Below, in pieces: positions 27,545 through 36,234 of a stretch of 64,000 bases of DNA. The stretch spans positions 826,840 to 890,839 of the forward strand of contig CAWAHD010000003.1 in assembly GCA_963781785.1 (NCBI GenBank), given 5' to 3'. Each line of letters opens with the position of its first letter. The first letter of the stretch is position 1. The stretch comes from CAWAHD01 sp963781785. Its GTDB lineage: Bacteria > Planctomycetota > Planctomycetia > Isosphaerales > Isosphaeraceae. The notes below the pieces were generated by a model. The model searched no databases. It was given only the letters and a program-made list of their open reading frames with translations, and was not told the origin of the DNA. Position numbers and translations under genes: made by a program.

Positions 27545-28111
27545 ATGAGCGAAAAGGGCTTGTTAGACGACTGGGAACAACGGTTCCGAGCGGCTGCGCG
27601 CGCCAACCGGTACGGCACTTTGCGCAGACATATGTGCCGACTGGGGCTGCCATCGAAACCTCGGCTGCTGCTTGAGGGCACAATCCGCCTTGTACGCATG
27701 TGTTGCGCCTATCTCAGCGTCGACGGCCGCGGCGAGGCGCTTCAGCATTTCCTCGACATGCAACAGTACGATGCTTCCCACGCGACTAACGCTCGTTACT
27801 TTTTCACTTTTGATCTTTTCGGCAGAGCATTCGCTCGGGTTCTTGTCACCGGCAAAGATCCGGTGCTCGATTTGGCAGATCTCTACGGCAGCCCTTGGGA
27901 GGACTACAAGATAGTTGGGTTTCATCAACTGTGGATTTCCCGTTCGGACGACAGCAAGCTGACAAAGAAGGACATTCGACACCTTGAGCGCGAAATTACA
28001 AGGGACCTGCGTTTCGATTACTCGGAGGATGAGCTCGATTTCTGGTTCGATGACAGCCTGGACGACAACTATCTGTTGGTGACGGTTCAAGATGTCTACG
28101 ACGATGCCTAA
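27545..28111 (+). CDS. Hypothetical protein
   Basis: This 188-residue protein has no motif I recognise. It is acidic at the C-terminus (YSEDELDFWFDDSLDDNY) and rich in aromatic residues, with no signal peptide or membrane helix. It follows gene 26948 on the same strand within the C-D cassette. Its size and acidity would suit an immunity or antitoxin-type protein, but that is only a guess. Confidence 0.5.
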   Translation: MSEKGLLDDWEQRFRAAARANRYGTLRRHMCRLGLPSKPRLLLEGTIRLVRMCCAYLSVDGRGEALQHFLDMQQYDASHATNARYFFTFDLFGRAFARVLVTGKDPVLDLADLYGSPWEDYKIVGFHQLWISRSDDSKLTKKDIRHLEREITRDLRFDYSEDELDFWFDDSLDDNYLLVTVQDVYDDA

Positions 28112-28232
28112 CCAAGCAATGCAGCCACACGGGCCCGGCGTGCACAGCTCATGCTTGTTGAGCCGCGTTCTGTCGTTCTTGTAGATGATGCTTGCTCTCG
28201 GGTGATCCCGTTGTGAGCATGATCCCCGCAAA
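28112..28232. other. Short intergenic spacer
   Basis: Separates the hypothetical gene from repeat copy D. Nothing else is seen. Confidence 0.3.
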
Positions 28233-28716
28233 GGACAGCCAGGCGGGAGTTGCCAGGACGGGGGTTCAAAAACTCAACGCGGCCAAGCCGCAACCAAGCA
28301 CGAGATCCCAACGCGGCTAAGCCGCGACCAAGCACGAAATCCTAAATCTCAAATCCTAAAGGATGCACATACGGCGCAGAGATGTCACGGAGGTAGACTT
28401 CAAGCACGTACCGCCTGACGCTACAGGATAGTGGTGCCTCATTCGCTGATCGGCGCTTAGACCGTTCGGACAAGCGGCCGCCTCTGTCATGTGGTGATCA
28501 GGCCTCGCACTCCCGGCGCTGCCACGCCGGGTTATACGATGCCGCCCCGCACGGGGCTCGAGCCGTGCCGAGATACGGCCATTCCGCGAGGGAAAGAACA
28601 CGATCTCGGCCGAGCTGGCGGGGATTCTCGCTCGGCTGGGCACGAGCGCGGGGCTGGCAGGCTCGGCTGGCGAAGCTCAAGGGCGGCCGGATGCTGGGCC
28701 GATTCTTGGCGGGCAG
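28233..28716. repeat. Composite dispersed repeat, copy D
   Basis: Has the common head, two hairpin units (GCGGCCAAGCCGC, GCGGCTAAGCCGC) and the C/D tail sub-type. A segment at 28745-29075 then repeats the 26555-26860 tail (GTGCACCATCTGGCGAACC, GTGGATGCCCGGCGC), so copies C and D share extended flanks. Confidence 0.82.
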
Positions 28717-29113
28717 TTGCAATCGCTACTTTCGCGGGAGCGAAAGGCGACTATTGAGGTCGCCGCGCAACTGCGCGTGCACCATCTGGCGAACCTCGGT
28801 GGATGCCCGGCGCAATAGCGCCAACAAATTCTCACAGCTTCCTTGCCGCCTTCGCCTGACAAATCGACGTCGCGTCGGGGTCGGTGATCGAGCGCGAATG
28901 ACGCGCGTAACTGGCCGATCCGCAGCGCGCACCGCGTGCGGAGTGACGGTCCACGGCCAGGGCGGCCACTTCTGACTGCGCCAGCGCGTTGGGCCTGCTT
29001 GAGGCTGCTATCGATCGCCCGTCGGGGCTGACCTTTCCAGCGCGATGCCTGTCCGTTCACTTTCGATATGCTGCCGTTCCGGTCTGTCCTTGCTGCTCCG
29101 CCTTCTGCGTCGA
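28717..29113. other. Dispersed-repeat tail, no gene
   Basis: About 28745-29075 is a diverged copy of 26555-26860, including the GCGCGATGCSTGTCC block near the end. No coding region is supported. Confidence 0.5.
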
Positions 29114-29518
29114 TCACGGCTCGGGCAGGAAGACTGCCGGCGACACGTGAAAGTAGCGGGCAAACGCGTCGAGGTGCTTGCGTCCGATGCCGCGTTTGCC
29201 GCGGAGGATGTCGGAAACCGTCGAGGGAGAGATACCCATCTCCCGAGCGGCCTCGACCTGGGACACGCCCCGTTCGTCGAGCAGATGCCGTAGCATCTCC
29301 GGTCCGTAGAGGTCCGGAATCGGATAATGGGCCCGCTCGTACGCCGCGATCAAGTCTGTCAGGACGTCGAGATAGTCTTGCTCCCCTCGCGCCAGATCGC
29401 CACGGACCGCCATTTCGTTGACGATTTTGGTGGCACGGTCGAGGTCCCGCTCGGAACGGAGCGGACGGAGGGGGAACCGCGCGACCAGCTCCAGGTACAG
29501 AGCGACTCCCCGAGGCAT
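29114..29518 (-). CDS. higA: HigA-type antitoxin (HTH)
   Basis: This protein of about 134 residues starts at MPRGVALY. The C-terminal helix-turn-helix (LDERGVSQVEAAREMGISPSTVSDILRG split across about 85-115) is the Cro/C1-type domain of HigA antitoxins, preceded by a YERAHYPIPDL linker typical of the family. It lies 69 nt downstream of a HigB-type toxin on the same strand, the usual toxin-first order. It should repress the operon and neutralise the toxin. Confidence 0.8.
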   Translation of the reverse strand: MPRGVALYLELVARFPLRPLRSERDLDRATKIVNEMAVRGDLARGEQDYLDVLTDLIAAYERAHYPIPDLYGPEMLRHLLDERGVSQVEAAREMGISPSTVSDILRGKRGIGRKHLDAFARYFHVSPAVFLPEP

Positions 29519-29587
29519 ACGAGTTCCCTGTGATCGGCCCGCAGCAATGCTCACGATGCCGCCTCCCGGATGGGCGTTTGAGTCGAT

Positions 29588-29914
29588 TTAACAAGCGCAA
29601 CCGTGTTTCCAGGCGCCCTTGTCGTAGTCCCGATGAGTTAGCACGTCGCGGATGTACACACGCCCTTCGACAACCTTCCCGTCCCGGTCGTGTTTCTGAT
29701 AGTGAACGGCTGCGACTAAACGATACGTGTTCCCGCCGATGTTGAACACGGCGCATTTGCCCACCAGATCGGCGCTTCCAAACGTCTCACGTATCGAGGC
29801 AAAGTCGACCCATGCGCCTTTCCGGACCGTTTTATACCATCCTCGGAGCGGCGTCTCCGCGTCAGGATGGTCGTCCCAGAATGCCTTGAGAGCTTTGAGA
29901 GCAATGACGCGCAT
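29588..29914 (-). CDS. higB: HigB-type toxin
   Basis: From ATG 29914 the protein has 108 residues with LKAFWDDHPDAETPLRGWYK, then GKCAVFNIGGNTYRLVAAVHY, and ends IRDVLTHRDYDKGAWK. This is the HigB_toxin signature of ribosome-dependent mRNA interferases. The upstream position relative to HigA and their common strand support a functional module. It lies between repeats D and E. Confidence 0.85.
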   Translation of the reverse strand: MRVIALKALKAFWDDHPDAETPLRGWYKTVRKGAWVDFASIRETFGSADLVGKCAVFNIGGNTYRLVAAVHYQKHDRDGKVVEGRVYIRDVLTHRDYDKGAWKHGCAC

Positions 29915-30062
29915 GGACCTGCTCAACGCATCAGGACGGCACTGCCAGAGAATTCATGATATTCGCAAAATCAGAACGAGGCAAGACTCGAAAGGACGCC
30001 GAGTGGGTGGCGAAGATCCGCGTGCGATTGCAAAACCTGGGCTGGTTCATGAAATGCCTATT

Positions 30063-30478
30063 GCGGCAGAGCCGCAACCAAGCACGAAATCCGAAATCTC
30101 AAATCCTAAAGGATGCACATAGGGCGCAGAGATGTTATAGAGGTCGACTCTACGTACGTACCCCCTGACGCCACAGGATAGCGGCGTTCTGTTTACTGAT
30201 CGGGCGAACATCATGAAGGAAAAGAGGCCACCTCTGTCGTGTGGTGATCACGCCTCGCAGTCCCGGCGTTGGCACGCCGGGCTATACGATACCGCCCCGC
30301 GAGGGGGCTCGGGTAACGCCCGACGGCGATCAGTTCCCGGCGTTGCCACGCCGGGCCCTACGATGCCGCCACGCAAGGCAGCTCGGATTAGTCGATCCTT
30401 ATCCCAGCCAGACGGGCCACCACCGTCTCCGACGTGATGAACAGGTCCAGGCACGTCAGCACCGCAGCCGTGTCCATT
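30063..30478. repeat. Composite dispersed repeat, copy E
   Basis: The 5' part is truncated: it begins inside one hairpin unit (GCGGCAGAGCCGC). It continues through the full A/B/E tail to the GTCCAGGCACGTCAGCACC block shared with copy A. It lies upstream of a DUF4058 gene. Confidence 0.82.
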
Positions 30479-30578
30479 CACTTCGCTTTAGTAGAAGAAT
30501 TCTGATGAAACTCTGTTACGCATCGCCGCCGAGGCGGTAGGCTAGAGCGAAAGGGCCAGAAAACGAAAGGAATTGATT

Positions 30579-31355
30579 GTGACCTCACCATTTCCTGGGA
30601 TGGACCCTTACCTGGAACACCCCGCCTACTGGCTGGACTTCCACTCGCGGTTCGTCAACTGCTGGTGCGAGGCCGTCGCGGATGCGTTGCCCCCGCATTA
30701 TGAAGCCAGTCTTGGCGAGCGGGTTTACCTGATCGAGCACGACCCGGAGGCCCGCAGGCTGGGGTACCCCGATGTGGCGGTTACCCAGGGCGAGCACGTT
30801 CTGTCGGGCGCCGCGCCTTCGGCAGCCGGACGAGCCACGCTGGAACCCGTCACCATCCCCTTGATGTTTCTGGAGGGGCCGCGCGAGTCCTACATCGAGA
30901 TTCTGTATCATCCTGATCGATCCCTCGTGGCTGTGCTGGAGTTGTTGTCGCCGGCCAACAAAGAGTATCCCGGTCGTACAGAATACCTCGCCAAGCGGAT
31001 GGCGCTCCTCCATCAAAACGTACACCTGGCGGAGCTGGACCTGCTCTTGGGCGGCCATCGCTTGCCCATGCAACGACCGTTACCGCCCGCCAACTACTAC
31101 TACTTCGTCGCCCGCGGAGAGCACCGCCCGGACTGTCAAGTTTTTTCCTGGACTCTCAGGCAGCCTCTGCCGAGTCTCCCGGTCCCCCTACGTGACCCGG
31201 ACCCAGACATCGTGATCGATCTCGGCCCGGTTTTTGCCACGGCCTACGAACGAGGACGCTTTCGCCGCCGGATCAATTATCAAGTGCCGCCGCCCGTTCT
31301 TCCTGACGAAGACAAGCGATGGGCCGACGCAATCGTTAATGCTCTCGAATGTTAA
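30579..31355 (+). CDS. DUF4058 family protein
   Basis: GTG 30579 is preceded by GAAAGGA; an in-frame TTG at 30573 is an alternative. The 258-residue protein shows the family hallmarks: SPFPGMDPYLE at the N-terminus, VAVLELLSPANKEYPGR in the core, ELDLLLGGHRLP, then YYFVARG. The fold resembles restriction-endonuclease-like proteins, but the function is unknown. Such genes are common and multicopy in planctomycetes and cyanobacteria. Confidence 0.8.
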   Translation: MTSPFPGMDPYLEHPAYWLDFHSRFVNCWCEAVADALPPHYEASLGERVYLIEHDPEARRLGYPDVAVTQGEHVLSGAAPSAAGRATLEPVTIPLMFLEGPRESYIEILYHPDRSLVAVLELLSPANKEYPGRTEYLAKRMALLHQNVHLAELDLLLGGHRLPMQRPLPPANYYYFVARGEHRPDCQVFSWTLRQPLPSLPVPLRDPDPDIVIDLGPVFATAYERGRFRRRINYQVPPPVLPDEDKRWADAIVNALEC

Positions 31356-31796
31356 AACGAGACACCCGCCGTCGCAGGATAGCCATGTGAAATGGAAAGG
31401 ACAGTCAATGCGCATCTTGCATCGGGCCACCCGTTCTGGTAGGTTCGGCAGTCCAGCGAAGACAAAACCCGAGGCGGTTGCATCATCTCAGGATGCCTCG
31501 GGGTCGGCATCGGGCGGCCGAAGATGCTCGTTGGAATCGCGAGGCTATCCAGTCCAGAGGGCGGACGACGGCGGAGTGCCCCCTTTCTTCGCGTGTCACT
31601 TCCGTAGGAACCCGCGAGCCCGCGCTTGCCGCGCCGGTCCCCGTTTCAACGCCTCGAAGATTGCGGTGTCCTATGAAGGAGTGATCGTACGACGTACTGG
31701 GTTCGGGGAGCGGAGGCATCGCGTTGCTTCGAGAACATAACCGCGGGGAAAGAGTCGGCAACCGACTCATCGTGCGAGGCGAGGAGTATTCCGCCC
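31356..31796. other. Intergenic with dispersed repeat
   Basis: Bases 31393-31461 match 237-297 (TCGGGCCA, TGGTAGGTTCGG, TCCAGCGA). No gene is seen. Confidence 0.5.
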
Positions 31797-31901
31797 ATGA
31801 AAGTGATCGACCTGAACGAGGCGAAGGCGAATCTTGAGGGTGAGGTTCGCTCACCGTTTCGGCTGGGCCCGAGGGCGGGGCCGGGAACACCGATTTCTTG
31901 A
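31797..31901 (+). pseudogene. Truncated Phd/YefM-like antitoxin fragment
   Basis: After GAGGAG, an ATG opens KVIDLNEAKANLEG, the typical opening of Phd-type antitoxins. The frame then becomes low complexity and stops after 34 codons. It looks like an antitoxin start cut off by rearrangement just upstream of a DUF4058 gene. Confidence 0.45.
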
Positions 31902-31965
31902 CCATCTGCCAGGGTCCAGCGACAATGAAATCGACGCCAGCACCATTCCCACGCGGAGCCGCGCG

Positions 31966-32787
31966 ATGCCTTCCCCTTTCCCGGGCATGGACCCGTACCT
32001 GGAGAGCTCGGACTGGTTCGGTGATCTGCATGGCAGCCTGATCATCTTGATCAAAGAGACGCTTCAGCGCAGCCTGCCCGGGCCCTACTATGCTCAGTCG
32101 GATCAGCGTGTGTGGCTGGAGTTCTCCCGGTGCCACATCGAGCCCGACGTCGAGACTGTCCATTCCGCGCGGAAGGCTCGCAAGCGGACCAAGGGCGGAG
32201 TTGTTGTCGCCGAATCCGGGCAAGGCGGCCCGTTGGTCGTCACGGTCGAGACCGTCGAACATGGGCCCTTCAAGGAGTCGTTCCTGGATATTCGGCGGCG
32301 GCGCGGCAAGGAGATCCGGATCGTCACCTCGATCGAGGTCCTCAGTCCCTCCAATAAGAAGACCGGCAACCCCGTGCGCGCAAAGTTCTTGGAGAAGCAG
32401 CGTGAGACCCTCGATAGCGACACTCATTTAGTCGAGATCGACCTGCTGCGCGGTGGAACGCACACCGCCGCCGTTCCCAAGGAGCTGGTCGAGACAAAGG
32501 CCGGCCGGTTTGATTACTTCGTTTCGATCCATCGCTTCGATCGACCGAAGGACTTCCTCGTCTATCCGATCGGTATCGCGGACCGGCTCCCCGAGATCGC
32601 GATCCCCCTTTTGCCGGGCGATCCGGACGTGCCACTCGACCTTCAGGAAATGTTTCTGCGAGCCTATGACGCTGGTCCGTACGCACATGAAGTCGAATAC
32701 GGCAAGGACCCGATTGTCCCGCGCTTGAGGCCGGAGCAGGCAGACTGGGCCGCGGCTGTGCTGAAATCGCGCAAACGCCGTCCCTGA
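31966..32787 (+). CDS. DUF4058 family protein
   Basis: The start at 31966 gives PSPFPGMDPYLESSDWFG, the family N-terminus, in a 273-residue protein. The core has TSIEVLSPSNKKTGN, VEIDLLRGGTH and RFDYFVSIHR. It is the second intact member here and clearly diverged from the one at 30579. The function is unknown. It ends the repeat-rich accessory zone. Confidence 0.82.
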   Translation: MPSPFPGMDPYLESSDWFGDLHGSLIILIKETLQRSLPGPYYAQSDQRVWLEFSRCHIEPDVETVHSARKARKRTKGGVVVAESGQGGPLVVTVETVEHGPFKESFLDIRRRRGKEIRIVTSIEVLSPSNKKTGNPVRAKFLEKQRETLDSDTHLVEIDLLRGGTHTAAVPKELVETKAGRFDYFVSIHRFDRPKDFLVYPIGIADRLPEIAIPLLPGDPDVPLDLQEMFLRAYDAGPYAHEVEYGKDPIVPRLRPEQADWAAAVLKSRKRRP

Positions 32788-32863
32788 CCGTGCGGAACAA
32801 ACGACCTCAATTCAGTCGCCCTATCCGGTCCTGTTCCGGGAATCCCTGATCGCTGCGCTCTTT

Positions 32864-33373
32864 TCAAGCCATTCGTCGTCGCAGGATCGCCATGTGATGC
32901 CGTTCATGGCCGACGATCGCGTACGCGAGTGCGCGCACGGACATCTCGGCTTGACTGGCGATTCCTCGGCGATCCCAGTCGGTGTCGGTAAGGTTTTTGA
33001 ATAGAATGTTATGTGAACGCCTGACAATATCGAACTCGAGCGCCAGCTCAGTGAGCGGTAATCGCTCGAAAACGGTCGATCGGGCATACAGGTTCTCGTC
33101 GAAGCTCGGCAACGGCGTCGAGTCGCCGCGAGCGAACCGGAGTGCGCGGTAGCCGAAGATCCGCTCGCAGTCGGTCAAATGGCCGACGACCTGCTTGATG
33201 GTCCAGGTGTACGGGGCGTGGCACACGCAGGCTTCGGCTTCGGGCACCTGCGCCAGGAACGATTGCGTTTCCGCCAGGCCGGTGGACATTGCTTTCAGGA
33301 TGTCGTCCTCCGGGACCAGCGCGATGTAAGTTCCGTAATGCGCTGCGTATTCCGACGAGTCCGGTCGCGGCAC
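32864..33373 (-). CDS. DinB-family protein
   Basis: This 169-residue four-helix-bundle protein of the DinB/YfiT superfamily has WTIKQVVGHLTDCERIFGYRA in the first half and GHERHHMAIL near the end. These supply the His residues of the metal site. Members include thiol-dependent S-transferases and stress proteins; the substrate here is unknown. It starts 93 nt after the M48 peptidase stop on the same strand, so it could be the last gene of the conjugation cluster or an independent gene. Confidence 0.8.
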   Translation of the reverse strand: MPRPDSSEYAAHYGTYIALVPEDDILKAMSTGLAETQSFLAQVPEAEACVCHAPYTWTIKQVVGHLTDCERIFGYRALRFARGDSTPLPSFDENLYARSTVFERLPLTELALEFDIVRRSHNILFKNLTDTDWDRRGIASQAEMSVRALAYAIVGHERHHMAILRRRMA

Positions 33374-33465
33374 GATTTCACCTCGCTTAGATCAATGGCC
33401 AGACAACTTGGTCAAAAAGGCCCGCAATGCCGTCTGGTGATTTGCGTTGAGCCTTGGTGTTCCCG

Positions 33466-34818
33466 CTACGGACTCCTGGCGGCGCCGGCCGCGGGATCAC
33501 CGCTCGAGGTCTTCGCAAGCCAGGGATGATAGGTGTTGCAGAAGTCGATCCGGTCGCCCAAGCTCGGGTGGCTCGCCCGCAAGATCGTGTACAGAGGGCC
33601 GGGCCGTGGGTTGCCCAGGTTCTCTTTCTGGATCTTGACGAACGCCTGTGCGCCCGAATGATTGGCGTGCGTCAGCTCCAGCGAGAACCGGTCGGCCTCG
33701 TGTTCCTGGACGCGACTGTACCACAGGCCAGCCGGGCTGAGCACCAGCGTTACCAGTTCGAGCAGCATCAACAAGAGCGGCAGCGAGGCGACGTCGGACA
33801 GACGGTCAAATCCCAGGCGGCTCGAAAATCGGCCGACGATTCGCCGCCCCAGCCAATCGACCAGAAAAAGCCCGGCCAGGGTCAAGATCACCGACAACAG
33901 GATCGACCGGACCACGTGGCCCAGCACGTAATGGCCCATTTCGTGGCCCATCACAACCAGCAGCTCGTTGTCGTCGAGCTTGGCAATCAATGTGTCCCAC
34001 AAGACGATTCGCTTGGTGTCGAGAATCCCCGTCACGTAGGCATTGATCGCCTTGGTATCGACGCTCTTCTCGACCTCGAAGACCCGGCTCCCTTCGATGC
34101 CGGCACGGCTGGCCAGCGCCAGGATCTTTTGCTCGAGCGCCTGGTTTTTCATCGGCCCGAACTTGTTGAATAAAGGGTCGATCCAGATCGGCTCGACAAA
34201 CATCGCAAGGAACAAGAACGGGACCGAGAGCATGGCCGTGTACAGCCACCACCGCCGCGGGCTTTTCGCCAGCAAGAGATAGGGAACCCACGCCAGGGCA
34301 AACCCAACGGCCATCTCGATCGCCAGGCTGGTGATCGAGTCGCCCAGCCATTTTTGCCAGGTCTGGTTCGAGAGCCCGTAGGCGTGCAACCGCACGAAGC
34401 CCTCGTAATATGCGAGCGGCAGATCGAGTACGAAAGTGATCGCCAGGTACACGACCACAAACAGGCCGATGGTGAAGAACCAGTTTCTCCCCAATCGATG
34501 GGCCAGGTTGCGCAGCCGGGCCGAGAAGCCGGAAAACGCCAGGGCTCCGGTCAAGAGCACGGCCCAGACTCGGTTCAAGATCCACAGCAAGTTGTTGGTG
34601 CGGTAAAACTCGAGCGCCAGCTCGCTGGGCTCGGGAACGGGGACAGGCTCTCGCTCGTCGGCCGGCGATGATGGTTCGGCTTGCGCTGGTGGCGCTTCGA
34701 CTTGGTTTCCGGCTGCGTCGGCGAGCGCGTGCTTGGGCGCGATCAGGGCAAGGACGGCCACCAAACCCGCGACCAGCGGTACGAAAGATCGGCGGTGATT
34801 AGCGTGGACACGAGCCAT
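33466..34818 (-). CDS. M48 (Ste24-type) membrane metallopeptidase
   Basis: This 450-residue protein has an N-terminal signal or anchor followed by several hydrophobic helices. The zinc site is VVMGHEMGHYVLGH, and the third ligand is in EHEADRFSLELT. DTKAINAYVTG matches Ste24/CAAX-protease members. It would cleave membrane-associated substrates on the cytoplasmic side. It begins 34 nt after the JAMM gene on the same strand, so it probably belongs to the ubiquitin-like operon and may act on its membrane-bound components or conjugates. That role is inferred from position only. Confidence 0.85.
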   Translation of the reverse strand: MARVHANHRRSFVPLVAGLVAVLALIAPKHALADAAGNQVEAPPAQAEPSSPADEREPVPVPEPSELALEFYRTNNLLWILNRVWAVLLTGALAFSGFSARLRNLAHRLGRNWFFTIGLFVVVYLAITFVLDLPLAYYEGFVRLHAYGLSNQTWQKWLGDSITSLAIEMAVGFALAWVPYLLLAKSPRRWWLYTAMLSVPFLFLAMFVEPIWIDPLFNKFGPMKNQALEQKILALASRAGIEGSRVFEVEKSVDTKAINAYVTGILDTKRIVLWDTLIAKLDDNELLVVMGHEMGHYVLGHVVRSILLSVILTLAGLFLVDWLGRRIVGRFSSRLGFDRLSDVASLPLLLMLLELVTLVLSPAGLWYSRVQEHEADRFSLELTHANHSGAQAFVKIQKENLGNPRPGPLYTILRASHPSLGDRIDFCNTYHPWLAKTSSGDPAAGAARSP

Positions 34819-34851
34819 CGATCATCCTGAAATCGCCGCGGTTTTTTCCGA

Positions 34852-36234
34852 TCAGGAAATATGGTGCGTGGGGCGATCGGTCTCGTCGGCCACCGGTTCC
34901 TCCGGGGGCTTCTGAAGGAAATAAGAATAGGCCAGGGCCAGTCCCAGGAAGACGCTAAAGCCCCAGCCGAAGTAGGCGGCGTAACGCGTGCGGATGAGCT
35001 CTTGCTCGCGGTCGAGGGCTTTCTGGCCCTCCGGCGTCTCGGCGAGCGGCGCAAGCTCGTCGAGCCGTTGCTGGACGCGCTTGTTGGTTTTCTCAAGGTC
35101 GGCAACCTGCTCGCGGAGCTTGGGAGCCTCCTCGGCGTCCTTCTCGAACTTGAAAGCCTTCTTGCTGGCCGCTTCGAGGTCGGCCGCCAGTGCGAGCTTC
35201 TTGGACTGGAGCTCCTCGCTGATCACTCGCTGATCGTCGAGTCTGCGGAGCGCCTCGTCGCGCGCCGCGGCGACCTTCTCATACCGCGCGATGAAGTCGG
35301 CCGGCTGGTCGCCGCCGATCTTTTCCCGCAGGATGTCATCCCTGAGCCGCTGGCTCGAGTTCGATTCGGCCTTGCGGGCCGCATCCTGGGCCCACTCCGT
35401 CAGCTCGTTCAAGCGCACGCTGAACTGGTAGAGCCAGAGCAGGGCCGCCACCCCGATCACGCCCAGAAGCATGCCCAGCAGGCCGAACACGGCTGCCGCC
35501 TGAGCTCGTTCAACGGGCGAAAAGACATCCCGTTGTGCAGGTCGATTGAGCATCTTGATCAGCTCCGCCTCGAGGCGGGGGGAGAATCCTCCGCCTGAGC
35601 TACCTTCAGGGTTGGGAAGTTTTTCCAGGTCGTTCACGAGGCGTGCCAGCGGGACCCGATCGCCGCGGTCGGCGGTCAGATAGTAGCCGCCGACCTGGGC
35701 CATTCCGCCGCCACGCCACTGGAAGAACCCACGAGTCTGGTTGATCGGATCGACGACATAGGCCACGTGCAGGGGCTGAGCAAAAAAATTCTGGTGAATG
35801 AACAGATCATGATGTGACAGGAAGATGCCGAAACTGGGATGCGTGTGATACCAGCCGACGACGTCGAAATCGGGAAACCGCTGGTCGCGCTCGCGGGTGA
35901 TCTCCTCCCACGAGTCGTGCGTGTACGTAAAACTCGCCTGCGTGTTGGCGTAGTGCTTGGCCTCGATCGAATGGCTGATCCACACGAACGGCTCGCCGGT
36001 CGCCTGATCGAGGCATTCCTTGCCGAGCAGGATGCCTCCCAGCTCGACCGAGGTATCACTGAGGGCATGGCGCTCGATCAGGTCGGCGGCCTTGCGATCG
36101 AGGAAGATGGGCAGGTCGCCCGCGGCCGGGGCCTGATAGGCCATGCAAACAAACCGCCGGTCGTGGTCGGGGCGCACGAGCCGCTCGGGTTGGCGGACTC
36201 GGATTTCACCGAAGATGATCTCGTCGCCGCTCAA
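34852..36234 (-). CDS. Membrane-anchored JAMM/MPN isopeptidase (deubiquitinase-like)
   Basis: This 460-residue protein opens with a JAB/MPN domain. E64 (VELGGILLG) and H130-x-H132-x7-S140-x2-D143 (HTHPSFGIFLSHHD) form a complete JAMM zinc site, so it should be active in removing or maturing ubiquitin-like proteins. A hydrophobic helix at about 245-265 is followed by a long coiled coil (about 275-415) and a second helix near the C-terminus (YFGWGFSVFLGLALAY), so it is membrane bound. Its start overlaps the E1 stop by 4 nt, indicating coupled translation. Confidence 0.9.
   Translation of the reverse strand: MSGDEIIFGEIRVRQPERLVRPDHDRRFVCMAYQAPAAGDLPIFLDRKAADLIERHALSDTSVELGGILLGKECLDQATGEPFVWISHSIEAKHYANTQASFTYTHDSWEEITRERDQRFPDFDVVGWYHTHPSFGIFLSHHDLFIHQNFFAQPLHVAYVVDPINQTRGFFQWRGGGMAQVGGYYLTADRGDRVPLARLVNDLEKLPNPEGSSGGGFSPRLEAELIKMLNRPAQRDVFSPVERAQAAAVFGLLGMLLGVIGVAALLWLYQFSVRLNELTEWAQDAARKAESNSSQRLRDDILREKIGGDQPADFIARYEKVAAARDEALRRLDDQRVISEELQSKKLALAADLEAASKKAFKFEKDAEEAPKLREQVADLEKTNKRVQQRLDELAPLAETPEGQKALDREQELIRTRYAAYFGWGFSVFLGLALAYSYFLQKPPEEPVADETDRPTHHIS

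Noticed and set aside
22341..30478. Chromosomal integron with attC sites
   Set aside because: No integron integrase is present, the repeats are 400-580 bp composites without recognisable attC core sites, and cassettes are in both orientations.
30213..30540. Recurrent short ORFs reading HAGLYD...APRGG
   Set aside because: They appear in every copy of the composite repeat and follow its palindromes, with no start-site support.
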